A stretch of 64,000 bases of DNA from Mariniphaga sp. (GTDB lineage: Bacteria > Bacteroidota > Bacteroidia > Bacteroidales > Prolixibacteraceae). Positions 28,323-37,119 of the stretch are shown here, piece after piece (position 1 is the first letter of the stretch; each line of letters starts with the position of its first letter). The position numbers and the translations under genes are program-made. The notes under the pieces are model-generated. The model was not told the DNA's origin. It saw nothing but the letters and a program-made list of their open reading frames with translations, and ran no database searches. The stretch covers positions 62,001-126,000 of the forward strand of contig JAGXGA010000023.1 of NCBI GenBank assembly GCA_024636975.1, read 5' to 3'.

Positions 28323-28434
28323 AATTCATGAATAGCTGATTTGGCTATTTCACAGTAATTTACACATCCATGTATAACCTGGCAAATAGCGTGGGTAATG
28401 GCTTACAATTATCTGCCTGACCTTAAAAGATTAA

Positions 28435-29034
28435 TTACCGGATTGCTTGATTTTTATGGGTGATTGTGAGTAATGAAATAATCTTATTTTTAACCTTAAC
28501 CTGAAGTTTTTTTAAGATCCGCTTTACCTGTTTTTTTACTGTATCTGGTTTGCAATCAAGCAAAGCCCCAATCTCTATATAAGTCAACCCACTGTTAAAT
28601 TTCAAAAACAACAGCTCCCTTTTTTTTTCATCCAGATTTACCAATTCCTTTTGCAGCAGCTCTATTTGTTCATCCAGGTCTTCAGACGATATATTTTCCA
28701 AAGGAAATTTTAAATCGAACTGCTCCATAAACAGGTCGGGATGTGTGAACCGGTATTTTTCCTTTAGCCTGCGGATAATAATTCGTCTAAGCGTTTTGTA
28801 AAGGTAAAATTCCAGAGATGCAGGCTTTCTTAATTTTTTACCATATTTGTAAACATCAAAAAACAAATCCTGGATGGCATCTTCAACCAATGCCCGGTGA
28901 CTGGTTAACCGGGAACCATAGGCAAACAATGCATCTACATATTCATTGTAAATGGTTTCAAAAGCCCTCCTGTCGCCGGCTTTAAATTTATCCCAGATCA
29001 CCTGCCAATAAGCTCCTTCCTCAGTTCGGTTCAT
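28435..29034 (-). CDS. ECF RNA polymerase sigma-70 factor
   Basis: A 199-residue ECF sigma factor. Region 2 covers AFETIYNEYVDALFAYGSRL through DAIQDLFFDVYKYG, with the D-A-I-Q-D-L-F helix that contacts polymerase. Region 4 is a helix-turn-helix at LDEKKRELLFLKFNSGLTYIEIGALLDCKPDTVKK (two segments). It should be held inactive by the FecR protein encoded next and released when the SusC receptor binds its glycan, then drive the sus genes. The length is normal. Candidate promoter elements lie 38-72 bases before the start codon. Confidence 0.93.
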   Translation of the reverse strand: MNRTEEGAYWQVIWDKFKAGDRRAFETIYNEYVDALFAYGSRLTSHRALVEDAIQDLFFDVYKYGKKLRKPASLEFYLYKTLRRIIIRRLKEKYRFTHPDLFMEQFDLKFPLENISSEDLDEQIELLQKELVNLDEKKRELLFLKFNSGLTYIEIGALLDCKPDTVKKQVKRILKKLQVKVKNKIISLLTITHKNQAIR

Positions 29035-29071
29035 ACATCAGGGTTTGAGTTATCCACAGATGGCAAGTTAA

Positions 29072-29106
29072 CAAATTTTAAATTCCACTATTGTTTTATC
29101 AAAAAA
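29072..29106 (-). promoter_or_regulatory. Candidate Bacteroidota promoter of the sigma gene
   Basis: On the minus strand TTTTTTG (29106-29100) is followed after 19 bases by TAAAATTTG (29080-29072). This is close to the TTTG / TAnnTTTG consensus, with one extra base in the -7 box. The start codon lies 38 bases further on. Confidence 0.4.
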
Positions 29107-29306
29107 TCTTTCATGAAACCTGCTTTTATTGCACCAGAAAATTTAAAATCTTCTTGATAAGGTCTTCAGAATATTTAAATTTGATCAAATTTCAACGTCA
29201 CCTGCTATGGATAAAAACACTAATAGCTCTTTATTCATAAAGATTGCCGCTTCATTTGACGATCTAGATATAATGCATAAATAATTTTAAAAATAAAAAG
29301 ACTCCA

Positions 29307-31001
29307 ATGAAAAAAAATATTCTAATCCTGACAGCAATTTTATTTCAGTTTTTATTTCCTTATAATAGCCAGAGCAATACCAATCAAATAATTAATCAAT
29401 ACGATATTGTAATATACGGTGGAACATCAGCTGGTATCGCAGCAGCAATACAGGCTTCCAGGATGGGAAACTCGGTGGTTTTGATTGAGCTGACAAATCG
29501 AATTGGCGGTTTAACTACCGGAGGCCTTGGCCAGACCGATATCGGGAATAAAATGGTAATAGGAGGCATTTCAAGAGAATTCTACCAGCGAATCAAAGCT
29601 TATTATGAAAATCCGGATAACTGGAAATGGCAGCAAAAATCGGAATACCGCGATGGTGGCCAAACCCGCACAGAGGAGGGTGAAGATGCCATGTGGACTT
29701 TTGAGCCTTCAGCTGCAATAGCTGTTTATAAAACCATGATGGACAAAGAAAATATTACTCTCGTATATAATCAAAGGCTTAACCGCGAAACAGGTGTCCA
29801 AATGCAAGACCGGAGCATTGTTGAAATTGAAATGGAAAGTGGCCAAAAATACAGCGGAAAAATGTTTATTGATGCCACATACGAAGGAGATTTAATGGCA
29901 GCTGCCGGCCTAACCTATACCGTTGGCCGGGAATCAAACAGTGAATACGGTGAAACACTTAACGGCGTCCAGGCGAATAGAATCGGGATGACCTTGCGCA
30001 GGACTGTTTCTATCAACGGGTATAATCACAATTTTGTAGATGGTGTAGACCCATACATCACAAAAGGAGATCCATCGAGTGGCTTACTGCCGTTTATAAC
30101 GGAAGGTGGCCGCCCGGGAATTGACGGAATTGGGGACAAGGGAGTTCAGGCTTATTGCTTTCGCATGACACTTACCGATCATCCTGATAACCGCATACCC
30201 TTTGAAAAGCCGGTGGATTACAATGAGCAGGAATATGAACTTCTTTTCCGGAATTATGAAGCAGGATATAATGGCATTCCGTGGATAAATTCTGGCATGC
30301 CCAACCGTAAAACGGATACCAATAACAGGGATGGTTTCTCAACCGATTTTATCGGACAAAACTATGATTATCCTGAGGCATCATACGAGGAGCGTGAAAA
30401 AATAATTGAGCGCCACAGAAAATACCAGCAGGGGTTAATGTGGTCATTGGCATATCATCCGCGTATACCGGAACATATTAAAAAAGAAGTATCGCGATGG
30501 GGAACCTGTAAAGATGAATATGAACGTGAAGATGGATGGCAGCAGCAATTATACATCCGCGAAGCCAGGCGTATGATCAGTGATTATGTAATGACACAAC
30601 AAAATTGCGAAGGATTTGAGGTGGCAGAAGACCCTGTTGGAATGGCTGCATATGGAATGGATTCACACAACGTACAAAGATATGTTGATGCCAATGGTTA
30701 TGTTAAAAACGAAGGAAATGTGGAAGCACACGGTTTTCCACCCTACCCTATCAGCTACCGTTCTATTGTACCAAAAAATGAAGAATGCAGTAATCTTCTT
30801 ATTCCTGTATGTGTGAGTTCAACTCACATTGCATTCGGCTCCATCCGTATGGAACCTGTGTTTATGGTATTGGGGCAGTCGGCTGCAACCGCTGCATCAA
30901 TCGCTATTGAAAATGAAACCGATGTGCAATCGGTAAATTACAATACATTAAAAACAAGATTGCTTAATGACAAACAAGTCCTTGATTTTCAACCGGAATA
31001 A
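29307..31001 (+). CDS. Exported FAD-dependent oxidoreductase (FAD_oxidored family)
   Basis: A 564-residue flavoprotein with a signal peptide (hydrophobic stretch to about residue 20). The FAD-binding Rossmann motif [20 protein letters not shown] is at 32-51, with an acidic residue at 61 that should bind the ribose. [15 protein letters not shown] follows, a glycine-rich segment typical of the FAD_oxidored family. Further conserved pieces are [28 protein letters not shown]-type [11 protein letters not shown] and the C-terminal [27 protein letters not shown]. It is a close paralogue of the next gene, 25 bases downstream. Family members are often annotated as xanthan-lyase-linked, but no activity can be assigned. 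Confidence 0.88.
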   Translation: MKKNILILTAILFQFLFPYNSQSNTNQIINQYDIVIYGGTSAGIAAAIQASRMGNSVVLIELTNRIGGLTTGGLGQTDIGNKMVIGGISREFYQRIKAYYENPDNWKWQQKSEYRDGGQTRTEEGEDAMWTFEPSAAIAVYKTMMDKENITLVYNQRLNRETGVQMQDRSIVEIEMESGQKYSGKMFIDATYEGDLMAAAGLTYTVGRESNSEYGETLNGVQANRIGMTLRRTVSINGYNHNFVDGVDPYITKGDPSSGLLPFITEGGRPGIDGIGDKGVQAYCFRMTLTDHPDNRIPFEKPVDYNEQEYELLFRNYEAGYNGIPWINSGMPNRKTDTNNRDGFSTDFIGQNYDYPEASYEEREKIIERHRKYQQGLMWSLAYHPRIPEHIKKEVSRWGTCKDEYEREDGWQQQLYIREARRMISDYVMTQQNCEGFEVAEDPVGMAAYGMDSHNVQRYVDANGYVKNEGNVEAHGFPPYPISYRSIVPKNEECSNLLIPVCVSSTHIAFGSIRMEPVFMVLGQSAATAASIAIENETDVQSVNYNTLKTRLLNDKQVLDFQPE

Positions 31002-31025
31002 TTAACAAATCAAGATATAAACAAT

Positions 31026-32723
31026 ATGAAACAAAAATCTAACTCAAAATTCCTTGTACCCGGAATTGTTATGCTATTTGCATTAGCATTCATGTTCCAA
31101 AGCTGCGGGAAGCAGCAACCCGCCAATGCCTATGAAGCCGATGTAATCATTTACGGGGGCACCTCTGCTGCTGTAATTGCGGCGGTGGAAGTAGCGCAAT
31201 CGGGTAAATCTGTTATCATGGTTTCTCCGGATGTTCATCTTGGCGGCCTGACTGCCGGTGGTCTTGGATGGACCGATACCGGCAAAAAGGAGACCATTGG
31301 TGGCCTGGCCCGAAATTTTTACCACCGCGTTTACAACCACTACCAGGAAGATGAAGCCTGGAAATGGATGGAAAAGGATGAGTACGGGAACACCGGGCAG
31401 GGTACCCCGGCAATCGATGGAGATATGCGCACCATGTGGATATTTGAACCGCACATAGCCGAACAGGTTTTCGATGAACTGGTAGAGGAAAACAATATTC
31501 AGCTTTACCGCGATGAATGGCTCAACCGGGAAAACGGAGTAGAAAAAACCAACGGAAAAATTACCTCTATCACTACTCTTTCAGGGAAAACCTTTAAAGG
31601 AAAGATGTTTATGGATGCCACCTACGAAGGCGATCTGATGGCTGCCGCAGGTGTGAGTTACCACGTTGGCCGCGAAGGAACCGACGTTTACGGGGAAGAG
31701 TGGAACGGTGTACAAACCGGCGTCTACCATCACCGTCATCACTTTATGGTGCTCGACAAGCCTATTGATCCTTATTGGACTCCCGGCGATCCTTCCAGCG
31801 GATTGATTCCGCGTATCAGCCCTGACCCGCCGGGAGAAAAAGGTGAAGGTGACCACCGGGTACAGGCATACTGCTTCAGGGTTTGCATGACCGACCATCC
31901 GGAAAACCGTGTTCCTTTTCCCAAACCCGAAGGATACGACTCCACCCAATATGAGTTGCTGGTGCGTATTTTTGATGCCGGCTGGCGCGAATGGTTTGGT
32001 AAATTTGATGCCATTCCCAACCGGAAAACCGACACCAACAACCACGGCCCGTTGAGCAGCGACAACATCGGTATGAATTACGATTATCCGGAAGCCAGCT
32101 ACGAACACCGTAAAAAAATTATTAAAGAACATGAGACTTATCAAAAAGGCCTGCTCTGGTTTGTAGGCAATGATCCAAGCGTACCGCAGGAGATACAATC
32201 GAAGATGAAGGAATGGGGGCTTCCCAAAGATGAGTTCACCGACAACGGAAACTGGCCCCACCAGATTTATGTGCGTGAAGCGCGCCGGATGATTGGTGAT
32301 TTTGTGATGACCGAAAACGAACTGCTTAAACGTAAACCTACCCCTGAATCGGTAGGCATGGGTTCTTACACAATTGATTCGCACAATGTGCAGCGTTATG
32401 TTACTGAAGATGGTCGTGTGCACAATGAAGGGGATATAGGAGTAGGGCTGCCGGGGCCATACGAAATTGCCTACGGAGCTTTGGTCCCCAAAAAGGAAGA
32501 GTGTCAAAACCTGTTGGTGCCTGTATGTGCCTCTGCAAGCCACATTGCTTTCGGCTCCATTCGCATGGAACCTGTATTTATGATTCTTGGACAATCGGCT
32601 GCCACAGCAGCATGTATGGCCATTGATGAAAATATTGCTGTGCAGGATGTGGAATACGAAAAACTGAAAAACCTGCTGCTTGAAAAAGGTCAGGTATTAA
32701 CCATGGAAATTGCAATTCAATAA
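31026..32723 (+). CDS. FAD-dependent oxidoreductase lipoprotein (FAD_oxidored family)
   Basis: A 565-residue paralogue of the preceding gene, co-directional and separated by 25 bases. The leader ends in FQSC (Cys27), so this copy is a lipoprotein. The Rossmann segment ADVIIYGGTSAAVIAAVEVA starts near residue 38, and LGGLTAGGLGWTDTG follows. Shared segments with the upstream protein include [45 protein letters not shown] and [13 protein letters not shown], so the pair arose by tandem duplication. The insertion HHRHHF near residue 240 is specific to this copy. Function is unknown; an oxidation acting on an extracellular or periplasmic sugar is an inference. Confidence 0.88.
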   Translation: MKQKSNSKFLVPGIVMLFALAFMFQSCGKQQPANAYEADVIIYGGTSAAVIAAVEVAQSGKSVIMVSPDVHLGGLTAGGLGWTDTGKKETIGGLARNFYHRVYNHYQEDEAWKWMEKDEYGNTGQGTPAIDGDMRTMWIFEPHIAEQVFDELVEENNIQLYRDEWLNRENGVEKTNGKITSITTLSGKTFKGKMFMDATYEGDLMAAAGVSYHVGREGTDVYGEEWNGVQTGVYHHRHHFMVLDKPIDPYWTPGDPSSGLIPRISPDPPGEKGEGDHRVQAYCFRVCMTDHPENRVPFPKPEGYDSTQYELLVRIFDAGWREWFGKFDAIPNRKTDTNNHGPLSSDNIGMNYDYPEASYEHRKKIIKEHETYQKGLLWFVGNDPSVPQEIQSKMKEWGLPKDEFTDNGNWPHQIYVREARRMIGDFVMTENELLKRKPTPESVGMGSYTIDSHNVQRYVTEDGRVHNEGDIGVGLPGPYEIAYGALVPKKEECQNLLVPVCASASHIAFGSIRMEPVFMILGQSAATAACMAIDENIAVQDVEYEKLKNLLLEKGQVLTMEIAIQ

Positions 32724-32825
32724 ATCATGAAATGAGCATGAGCAATAAGTCATCCCATCCGATGATTATAAATATTCTCATGCGAATTCCATATTATACC
32801 TTTGAAAGTAAACACTTTTAATAAT

Positions 32826-35800
32826 ATGAAAAGACGGAACTTTATAAAAGCAACAGCAGCCGGGTCGGCATTTTTAATGACTGCCAGCCCATTTTCATTT
32901 GGAAATTCTGCAGTTCATGATAAAAAATTTGGCTTTCAGTCGAAACGCAAAATTCCGGTTGCCTACAATGTGGATGTAGTGGTTATCGGGGGTTCAGTGG
33001 CCGGCGTGGCAGCGGCAGTGGAAGCTGCCCAATCGGGGGCAAATGTATTTCTGGCAGCACAGGAACCATACCTGGGAGAAGATGTCTGCGGCACCTACCG
33101 TCTGTGGACTGTTGATAACTGCATCTCCAACACAGACCTGGGAAAGAAAATCTTCGGCAGCGGGCTTCCCACACCCATGCATGTTAAACGAACGCTCGAC
33201 AATGAACTCATAGATCATAACATCGATTTTCTTTACTCCAGTTACGTAACCGACATCCTGAGCGATGACAACGGACAACCTGCCGGAGTGGTAATTTCAA
33301 ACCGCTCAGGAAGGCAGGCCATTTTAGCCAAAACAATAATCGATGCCACGCCACGTGCCATGACAGCACGTATGGCAGGAGCTCAATTCGGGAGTTACCC
33401 CACGGGCATGCAGCCGTTTAAATTCACTGTTGTTGGGAATAACCTAAAGCAGGGATCTAACCTTGCGGGGAGAATACATGAGAAGCAGGTTCGTCTAAAA
33501 TTTGCATCTACCGGAAATACGCAGGGAAGCGGTTTTTCAGAAGCTGATATCCGTTACAATGCTATTGAATATACCATCGGGATTAACATGAAGGACAACA
33601 GTTGGGCATCATTTGCCGAAGCAGAGCAAGTAGCCCGCGATTTAACCTGGGATTCAAACCAGGTAGAATCGGCAGACCTGCTGTTTCAGAATCCGCCCGA
33701 CAAACTGGTAGGACAAAAAAGATGGAACAATGCCAATGTTGATTTGGATAATATTAATCTGAAGGTTTTCCGACCCCGAAAATTGGAAAACATTTTTGTA
33801 TTAAGCGGAAGTGCCGGACTAAGTGAAGAAGCAGCAGAAACCTTGCTCCAACCAGGAAAATTCATCCGCATTGGGGAACGGTTAGGAAAAGAAGCGGCAG
33901 CTGTTGCCAAAGGATGGGTGGCATCAAATACGGTTGTAATTAAAGGCAAACCACATGATAATATAGTAAGTGGTGATGTAGGAGAAATCCTGGATGGATT
34001 GCGCCCTTCGCTGAACATGGGTGAACTTGTTGCAGAAGAGACTTCCCTGCCTGTACTGGGAACTTACGATGTAGTGGTAATGGGAGGCGGTACTGCCGGT
34101 GCCCCTGCTGCTGTAGGCGCTGCCCAGCAAGGTGCAAAAACACTGGTACTCGACTATATGCACGGGCTTGGGGGAATGGGTACCCTCGGAATGATTGGCA
34201 AGTATTATCACGGCTACCGGAAAGGATATACCAATATAGTGGATTTAGGAGTAAAAAACATGGACCCAGACAGTCCCCGCCAAAAAAAATCGCTGGCGGA
34301 ATGGGTGTTCGACTGGAAAACGGAATATTTCAGGAAGGAAATCCGCAACGCAGGTGGAGACATCTGGTTTGGGGTATTGGGCAGCGGTGCCTATGTTGAA
34401 GACGGTCATGTAAAAGGTGTGGTGGTAGCAACCCCCGAAGGCAAAGGAATCGTTCTTGCTCATACCATAGTTGATTCAACCGGCAGTGCCGATATTGCCA
34501 TTGCAGCAGGAGCTGCCTACAGTTTTACCGACGGGCTTTCGGTTGCAATGCAGGGCTCCGGGCTGCCATTTAAGAACCCTGACGATTTTTACAATAATAC
34601 CGACTGGACCTTCATAAATGACTCCGATATGCTCGATGTATGGCGTGCATTCATAGTAGCCAAAGATAAATTCAAAGAACAGTACGATATTGGAAAAATT
34701 CCGCAGACCCGCGAGCGGCGGAGAATGATAGGTGACTTTACAGTAGGCGTGCTTGATGTGTACAATGGCCGCACCTATCCGGATATCATTTCAGCCCACT
34801 TTAGCTCATTTGATACACATGGTTTTACAGAAGACCCGTTCTTCTCATTGAAACCTCCGGCTCACAGCGGAGTGGATGTGCTGGCATTTGTACCTTTCAG
34901 GGCACTCCTGCCCAAAGGGCTGGAAGGAATTGCAGTTACCGGTCTCGGAGCCAGCGCGCATCGCGATGCCATGCCGGTAATCCGTATGCAACCTTGTCTG
35001 CAAAACCAGGGCTATGCTGTGGGAATGGCTGCCGCCCGGGCAAAATTCAACGACCAAAAAATCAGGTATATCGACATTAAAGCTTTGCAAAAGGAGCTTG
35101 TGAAAATTGATAGCCTGCCCGGGCATGTGCTTACCGATTTGGACAATTATCCCCCACCCTATGAAAAAATCCAGCAGGCTGCTCAATCGGTAGTTAATGA
35201 CCTGGAAGGGCTGGAAACCATCCTTTGGGATAAGGAAAGAGGTATTACCGCTTTGAACGACCAATTCTACTTAACTGAAAATACAGAAAATAAATTGGTT
35301 TATGCACGGATACTGGGTATGCTGGGCGAACCTGCCGGATGGAAAGAACTTATTAAAGCCATCGATGGATACGATGGTTGGGATGAAGGATGGAATTTTA
35401 CCGGCATGGGGCAGTTCGGGAAAAGCATCAGTTACCTCGACAGCCTGATTATAGCTGTTGGCAGGACAAAAAAACCAGAAGCAATTCCTTCCATCATTCG
35501 GCTGGCAGAAATGCTGACCCCCGAAAGCCACTTATCTCATTTCAGGGCAGTAGCCATAGCACTGGAAACGATAGGCAATCCCAGAGGTGCAGAACCGCTT
35601 TTTAAAATTCTGCAAATGCCGGGTGTGCGTGGTCACGTTATGCCCGATATAAAAACGGCACGTAAACTAACTCCTGCACATAAAAATGATGTAAGCACGC
35701 GTAACAATTCGCTGCGCGAATTAATCCTTGGACGGGCGCTATATAAGTGCGGCGACCTTAATGGAATAGGAAATCAGATCCTGAATGATTACTCGAAAGA

Positions 35801-35882
35801 CCTGCGGGGTCATTATTACCGCCATGCCAGTGGAGTCCTCAAGTTGTTCCCTGAGCAAAAAGAGGTGGAAGTGGAATTATGA
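32826..35882 (+). CDS. Double-domain FAD-dependent oxidoreductase with helical tail
   Basis: A protein of about 1018 residues. The ATG at 32826 is chosen because it opens a twin-arginine-like leader (MKRRNFIKATAAG then a hydrophobic stretch); an ATG at 32802 adds eight residues. Numbered from 32802, the first FAD-binding motif is VDVVVIGGSVAGVAAAVEAA at 57-76. A second begins near 422 (YDVVVMGGGTAGAPAAVGAA, GLGGMGTLG). Two flavoprotein units are therefore fused. The second carries RERRRMIGDFTVGVLDV, the counterpart of the ARRMIGD motif in the preceding genes. After about residue 780 the chain becomes a HEAT-like helical domain (RAVAIALETIGNPRGAEPLFKIL). A terminator follows at 35911. The first unit lacks part of the catalytic region and may be structural. 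Confidence 0.85.
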   Translation: MKRRNFIKATAAGSAFLMTASPFSFGNSAVHDKKFGFQSKRKIPVAYNVDVVVIGGSVAGVAAAVEAAQSGANVFLAAQEPYLGEDVCGTYRLWTVDNCISNTDLGKKIFGSGLPTPMHVKRTLDNELIDHNIDFLYSSYVTDILSDDNGQPAGVVISNRSGRQAILAKTIIDATPRAMTARMAGAQFGSYPTGMQPFKFTVVGNNLKQGSNLAGRIHEKQVRLKFASTGNTQGSGFSEADIRYNAIEYTIGINMKDNSWASFAEAEQVARDLTWDSNQVESADLLFQNPPDKLVGQKRWNNANVDLDNINLKVFRPRKLENIFVLSGSAGLSEEAAETLLQPGKFIRIGERLGKEAAAVAKGWVASNTVVIKGKPHDNIVSGDVGEILDGLRPSLNMGELVAEETSLPVLGTYDVVVMGGGTAGAPAAVGAAQQGAKTLVLDYMHGLGGMGTLGMIGKYYHGYRKGYTNIVDLGVKNMDPDSPRQKKSLAEWVFDWKTEYFRKEIRNAGGDIWFGVLGSGAYVEDGHVKGVVVATPEGKGIVLAHTIVDSTGSADIAIAAGAAYSFTDGLSVAMQGSGLPFKNPDDFYNNTDWTFINDSDMLDVWRAFIVAKDKFKEQYDIGKIPQTRERRRMIGDFTVGVLDVYNGRTYPDIISAHFSSFDTHGFTEDPFFSLKPPAHSGVDVLAFVPFRALLPKGLEGIAVTGLGASAHRDAMPVIRMQPCLQNQGYAVGMAAARAKFNDQKIRYIDIKALQKELVKIDSLPGHVLTDLDNYPPPYEKIQQAAQSVVNDLEGLETILWDKERGITALNDQFYLTENTENKLVYARILGMLGEPAGWKELIKAIDGYDGWDEGWNFTGMGQFGKSISYLDSLIIAVGRTKKPEAIPSIIRLAEMLTPESHLSHFRAVAIALETIGNPRGAEPLFKILQMPGVRGHVMPDIKTARKLTPAHKNDVSTRNNSLRELILGRALYKCGDLNGIGNQILNDYSKDLRGHYYRHASGVLKLFPEQKEVEVEL

Positions 35883-35910
35883 AATTGAAACCAATATAGG
35901 GGATATGGAA

Positions 35911-35938
35911 AAGCTCTCCTGATTAGGAGGGCTTTTTT
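35911..35938 (+). terminator. Rho-independent terminator of the FAD oxidoreductase operon
   Basis: AGCTCTCCT and AGGAGGGCT arms with a GATT loop are followed by TTTTTT. It lies 29 bases after the stop of the third flavoprotein gene and fits an operon ending there. Confidence 0.75.
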
Positions 35939-35952
35939 AATTGTCGCACCTC

Positions 35953-35981
35953 ATTACCGATAAAAGGTATTTATCGGTAAT
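35953..35981. promoter_or_regulatory. Perfect 12-bp palindrome with the TTATCGGTAA half-site
   Basis: ATTACCGATAAA (35953-35964) and TTTATCGGTAAT (35970-35981) are perfect complements around a five-base spacer. The half-site is the one found before and after the SatD/DUF3307 genes 20 kb away. It lies between a terminator and the LytTR gene, about 150 bases before that gene. It may be an operator or a repeated hairpin element. Confidence 0.55.
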
Positions 35982-36088
35982 AAAACTGATATGGTTCAAA
36001 ATAACCAGAGGAAGGTAAAGGGTGAACGAAGGAGTAATAAAAACCTGTATCCAAATTCGAACTGAATTATTTCAGGTATTAAAAACAT

Positions 36089-36096
36089 TAACTTTG
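36089..36096 (+). promoter_or_regulatory. Candidate -7 box for the LytTR gene
   Basis: TAACTTTG matches the TAnnTTTG box of Bacteroidota promoters and lies 31 bases before the ATG at 36128. No convincing TTTG -33 element is seen at the expected distance. Confidence 0.35.
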
Positions 36097-36127
36097 CAGG
36101 ATTCTTTGCTTTAACTCGTTTTTTTTA

Positions 36128-37015
36128 ATGATTAAAATAAAACAGATAGCACAACCGGATAAAATTGTAAGTTTTTTATTACAACCCTATCCCTTCTATT
36201 ACCAGGGTAAACTATTATGGAAGATTGCCGGATTACTATTTGTTGGGACGTTATTGTTCAATTATGTTTTTGAACCTTTTGAGGTATATGCTCCTGAGCA
36301 TAAAATGAACTATTTCTGGATTTCATTTATTCATGCCTTTAACCCGGTGATTATCCTTGGGGTATTCTCTTTATTCAAAATCTCATCAAAAGCAGAAGAA
36401 AACTGGACAGTCCGTAAGGAAATTATTCTAATCGTTGTATTTCTATTGCTGGTTGGTATTGCACAATTCATTGTTCGTGACATCATTTATGACAACCCCG
36501 ACAACTGGTCATGGAGGTATTTATTTGAAGAAATAAGAAATACATTTTTAATAGGGACATTGTTCGCTATCATTTTTACATCCTTAAACTACAATAGATT
36601 AAATACCAGAAACATTAAAAAAGCCGGTGAACTGAATCTTTTGCACGACTTACCACAACCAACATGTAATTCAATGGTCCTGATTGAAACCCAGGTAAAA
36701 AATGACGATTTCAGTTTAAACATCGATAATTTACTTTTTGCAAAAGCAGATGGAAATTATGTTGAATTCTACATAGTAGAAGAAAAAATTAACAAAGTAG
36801 TTAAGCGGATTACATTAAAAGAACTTCAATCGCTTTTGAAACCTTTTCCGAGCATCATCAAAACACACCGGTCATACCTTGTAAATCTGCGCCACGTAAA
36901 CAGTGTTACAGGCAATGCTCAGGGATATAAACTTCGATTAAATAACTACGACGAAAAAGTACCTGTATCCAGAAACATGATTCAACATTTCGAGGCAATG
37001 GTAAATAGAAATTAA
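36128..37015 (+). CDS. Membrane-bound LytTR-domain transcriptional regulator
   Basis: A 295-residue regulator. Four transmembrane helices fill residues about 30-160 (LLWKIAGLLFVGTLLFNYVF, FWISFIHAFNPVIILGVFSL, IILIVVFLLLVGIAQFIV, FLIGTLFAIIFTSLNY). The C-terminal third is a LytTR DNA-binding domain: LLFAKADGNYVEFYIVE, VKRITLKELQSLL, IIKTHRSYLVNLRHVNSVTGN and the final VPVSRNMI. It has no receiver domain, so it should respond directly to a membrane or envelope signal. The acyltransferase gene follows after about 100 bases and is a likely target, a pairing common in Bacteroidota. Confidence 0.88.
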   Translation: MIKIKQIAQPDKIVSFLLQPYPFYYQGKLLWKIAGLLFVGTLLFNYVFEPFEVYAPEHKMNYFWISFIHAFNPVIILGVFSLFKISSKAEENWTVRKEIILIVVFLLLVGIAQFIVRDIIYDNPDNWSWRYLFEEIRNTFLIGTLFAIIFTSLNYNRLNTRNIKKAGELNLLHDLPQPTCNSMVLIETQVKNDDFSLNIDNLLFAKADGNYVEFYIVEEKINKVVKRITLKELQSLLKPFPSIIKTHRSYLVNLRHVNSVTGNAQGYKLRLNNYDEKVPVSRNMIQHFEAMVNRN

Positions 37016-37119
37016 ACCAATATTTGCTGTTCGTCACAAAAGTTTGTTCGTCGCACCAAAAAAAAAATTCATATAAATTTCCCATTTACTTTTGGCTTGA
37101 AATTTTAAAACACAACATT

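Noticed and set aside
31083-32594. Long antisense frames under the second FAD oxidoreductase gene
   Set aside because: The sense frame has strong family motifs throughout; the opposite frames have no domain similarity and arise from codon bias.
31026-32723. Possibility that the first two FAD oxidoreductases are one broken gene
   Set aside because: Each has its own leader, full-length flavin motifs and conserved C-terminus, so they are two complete paralogues.
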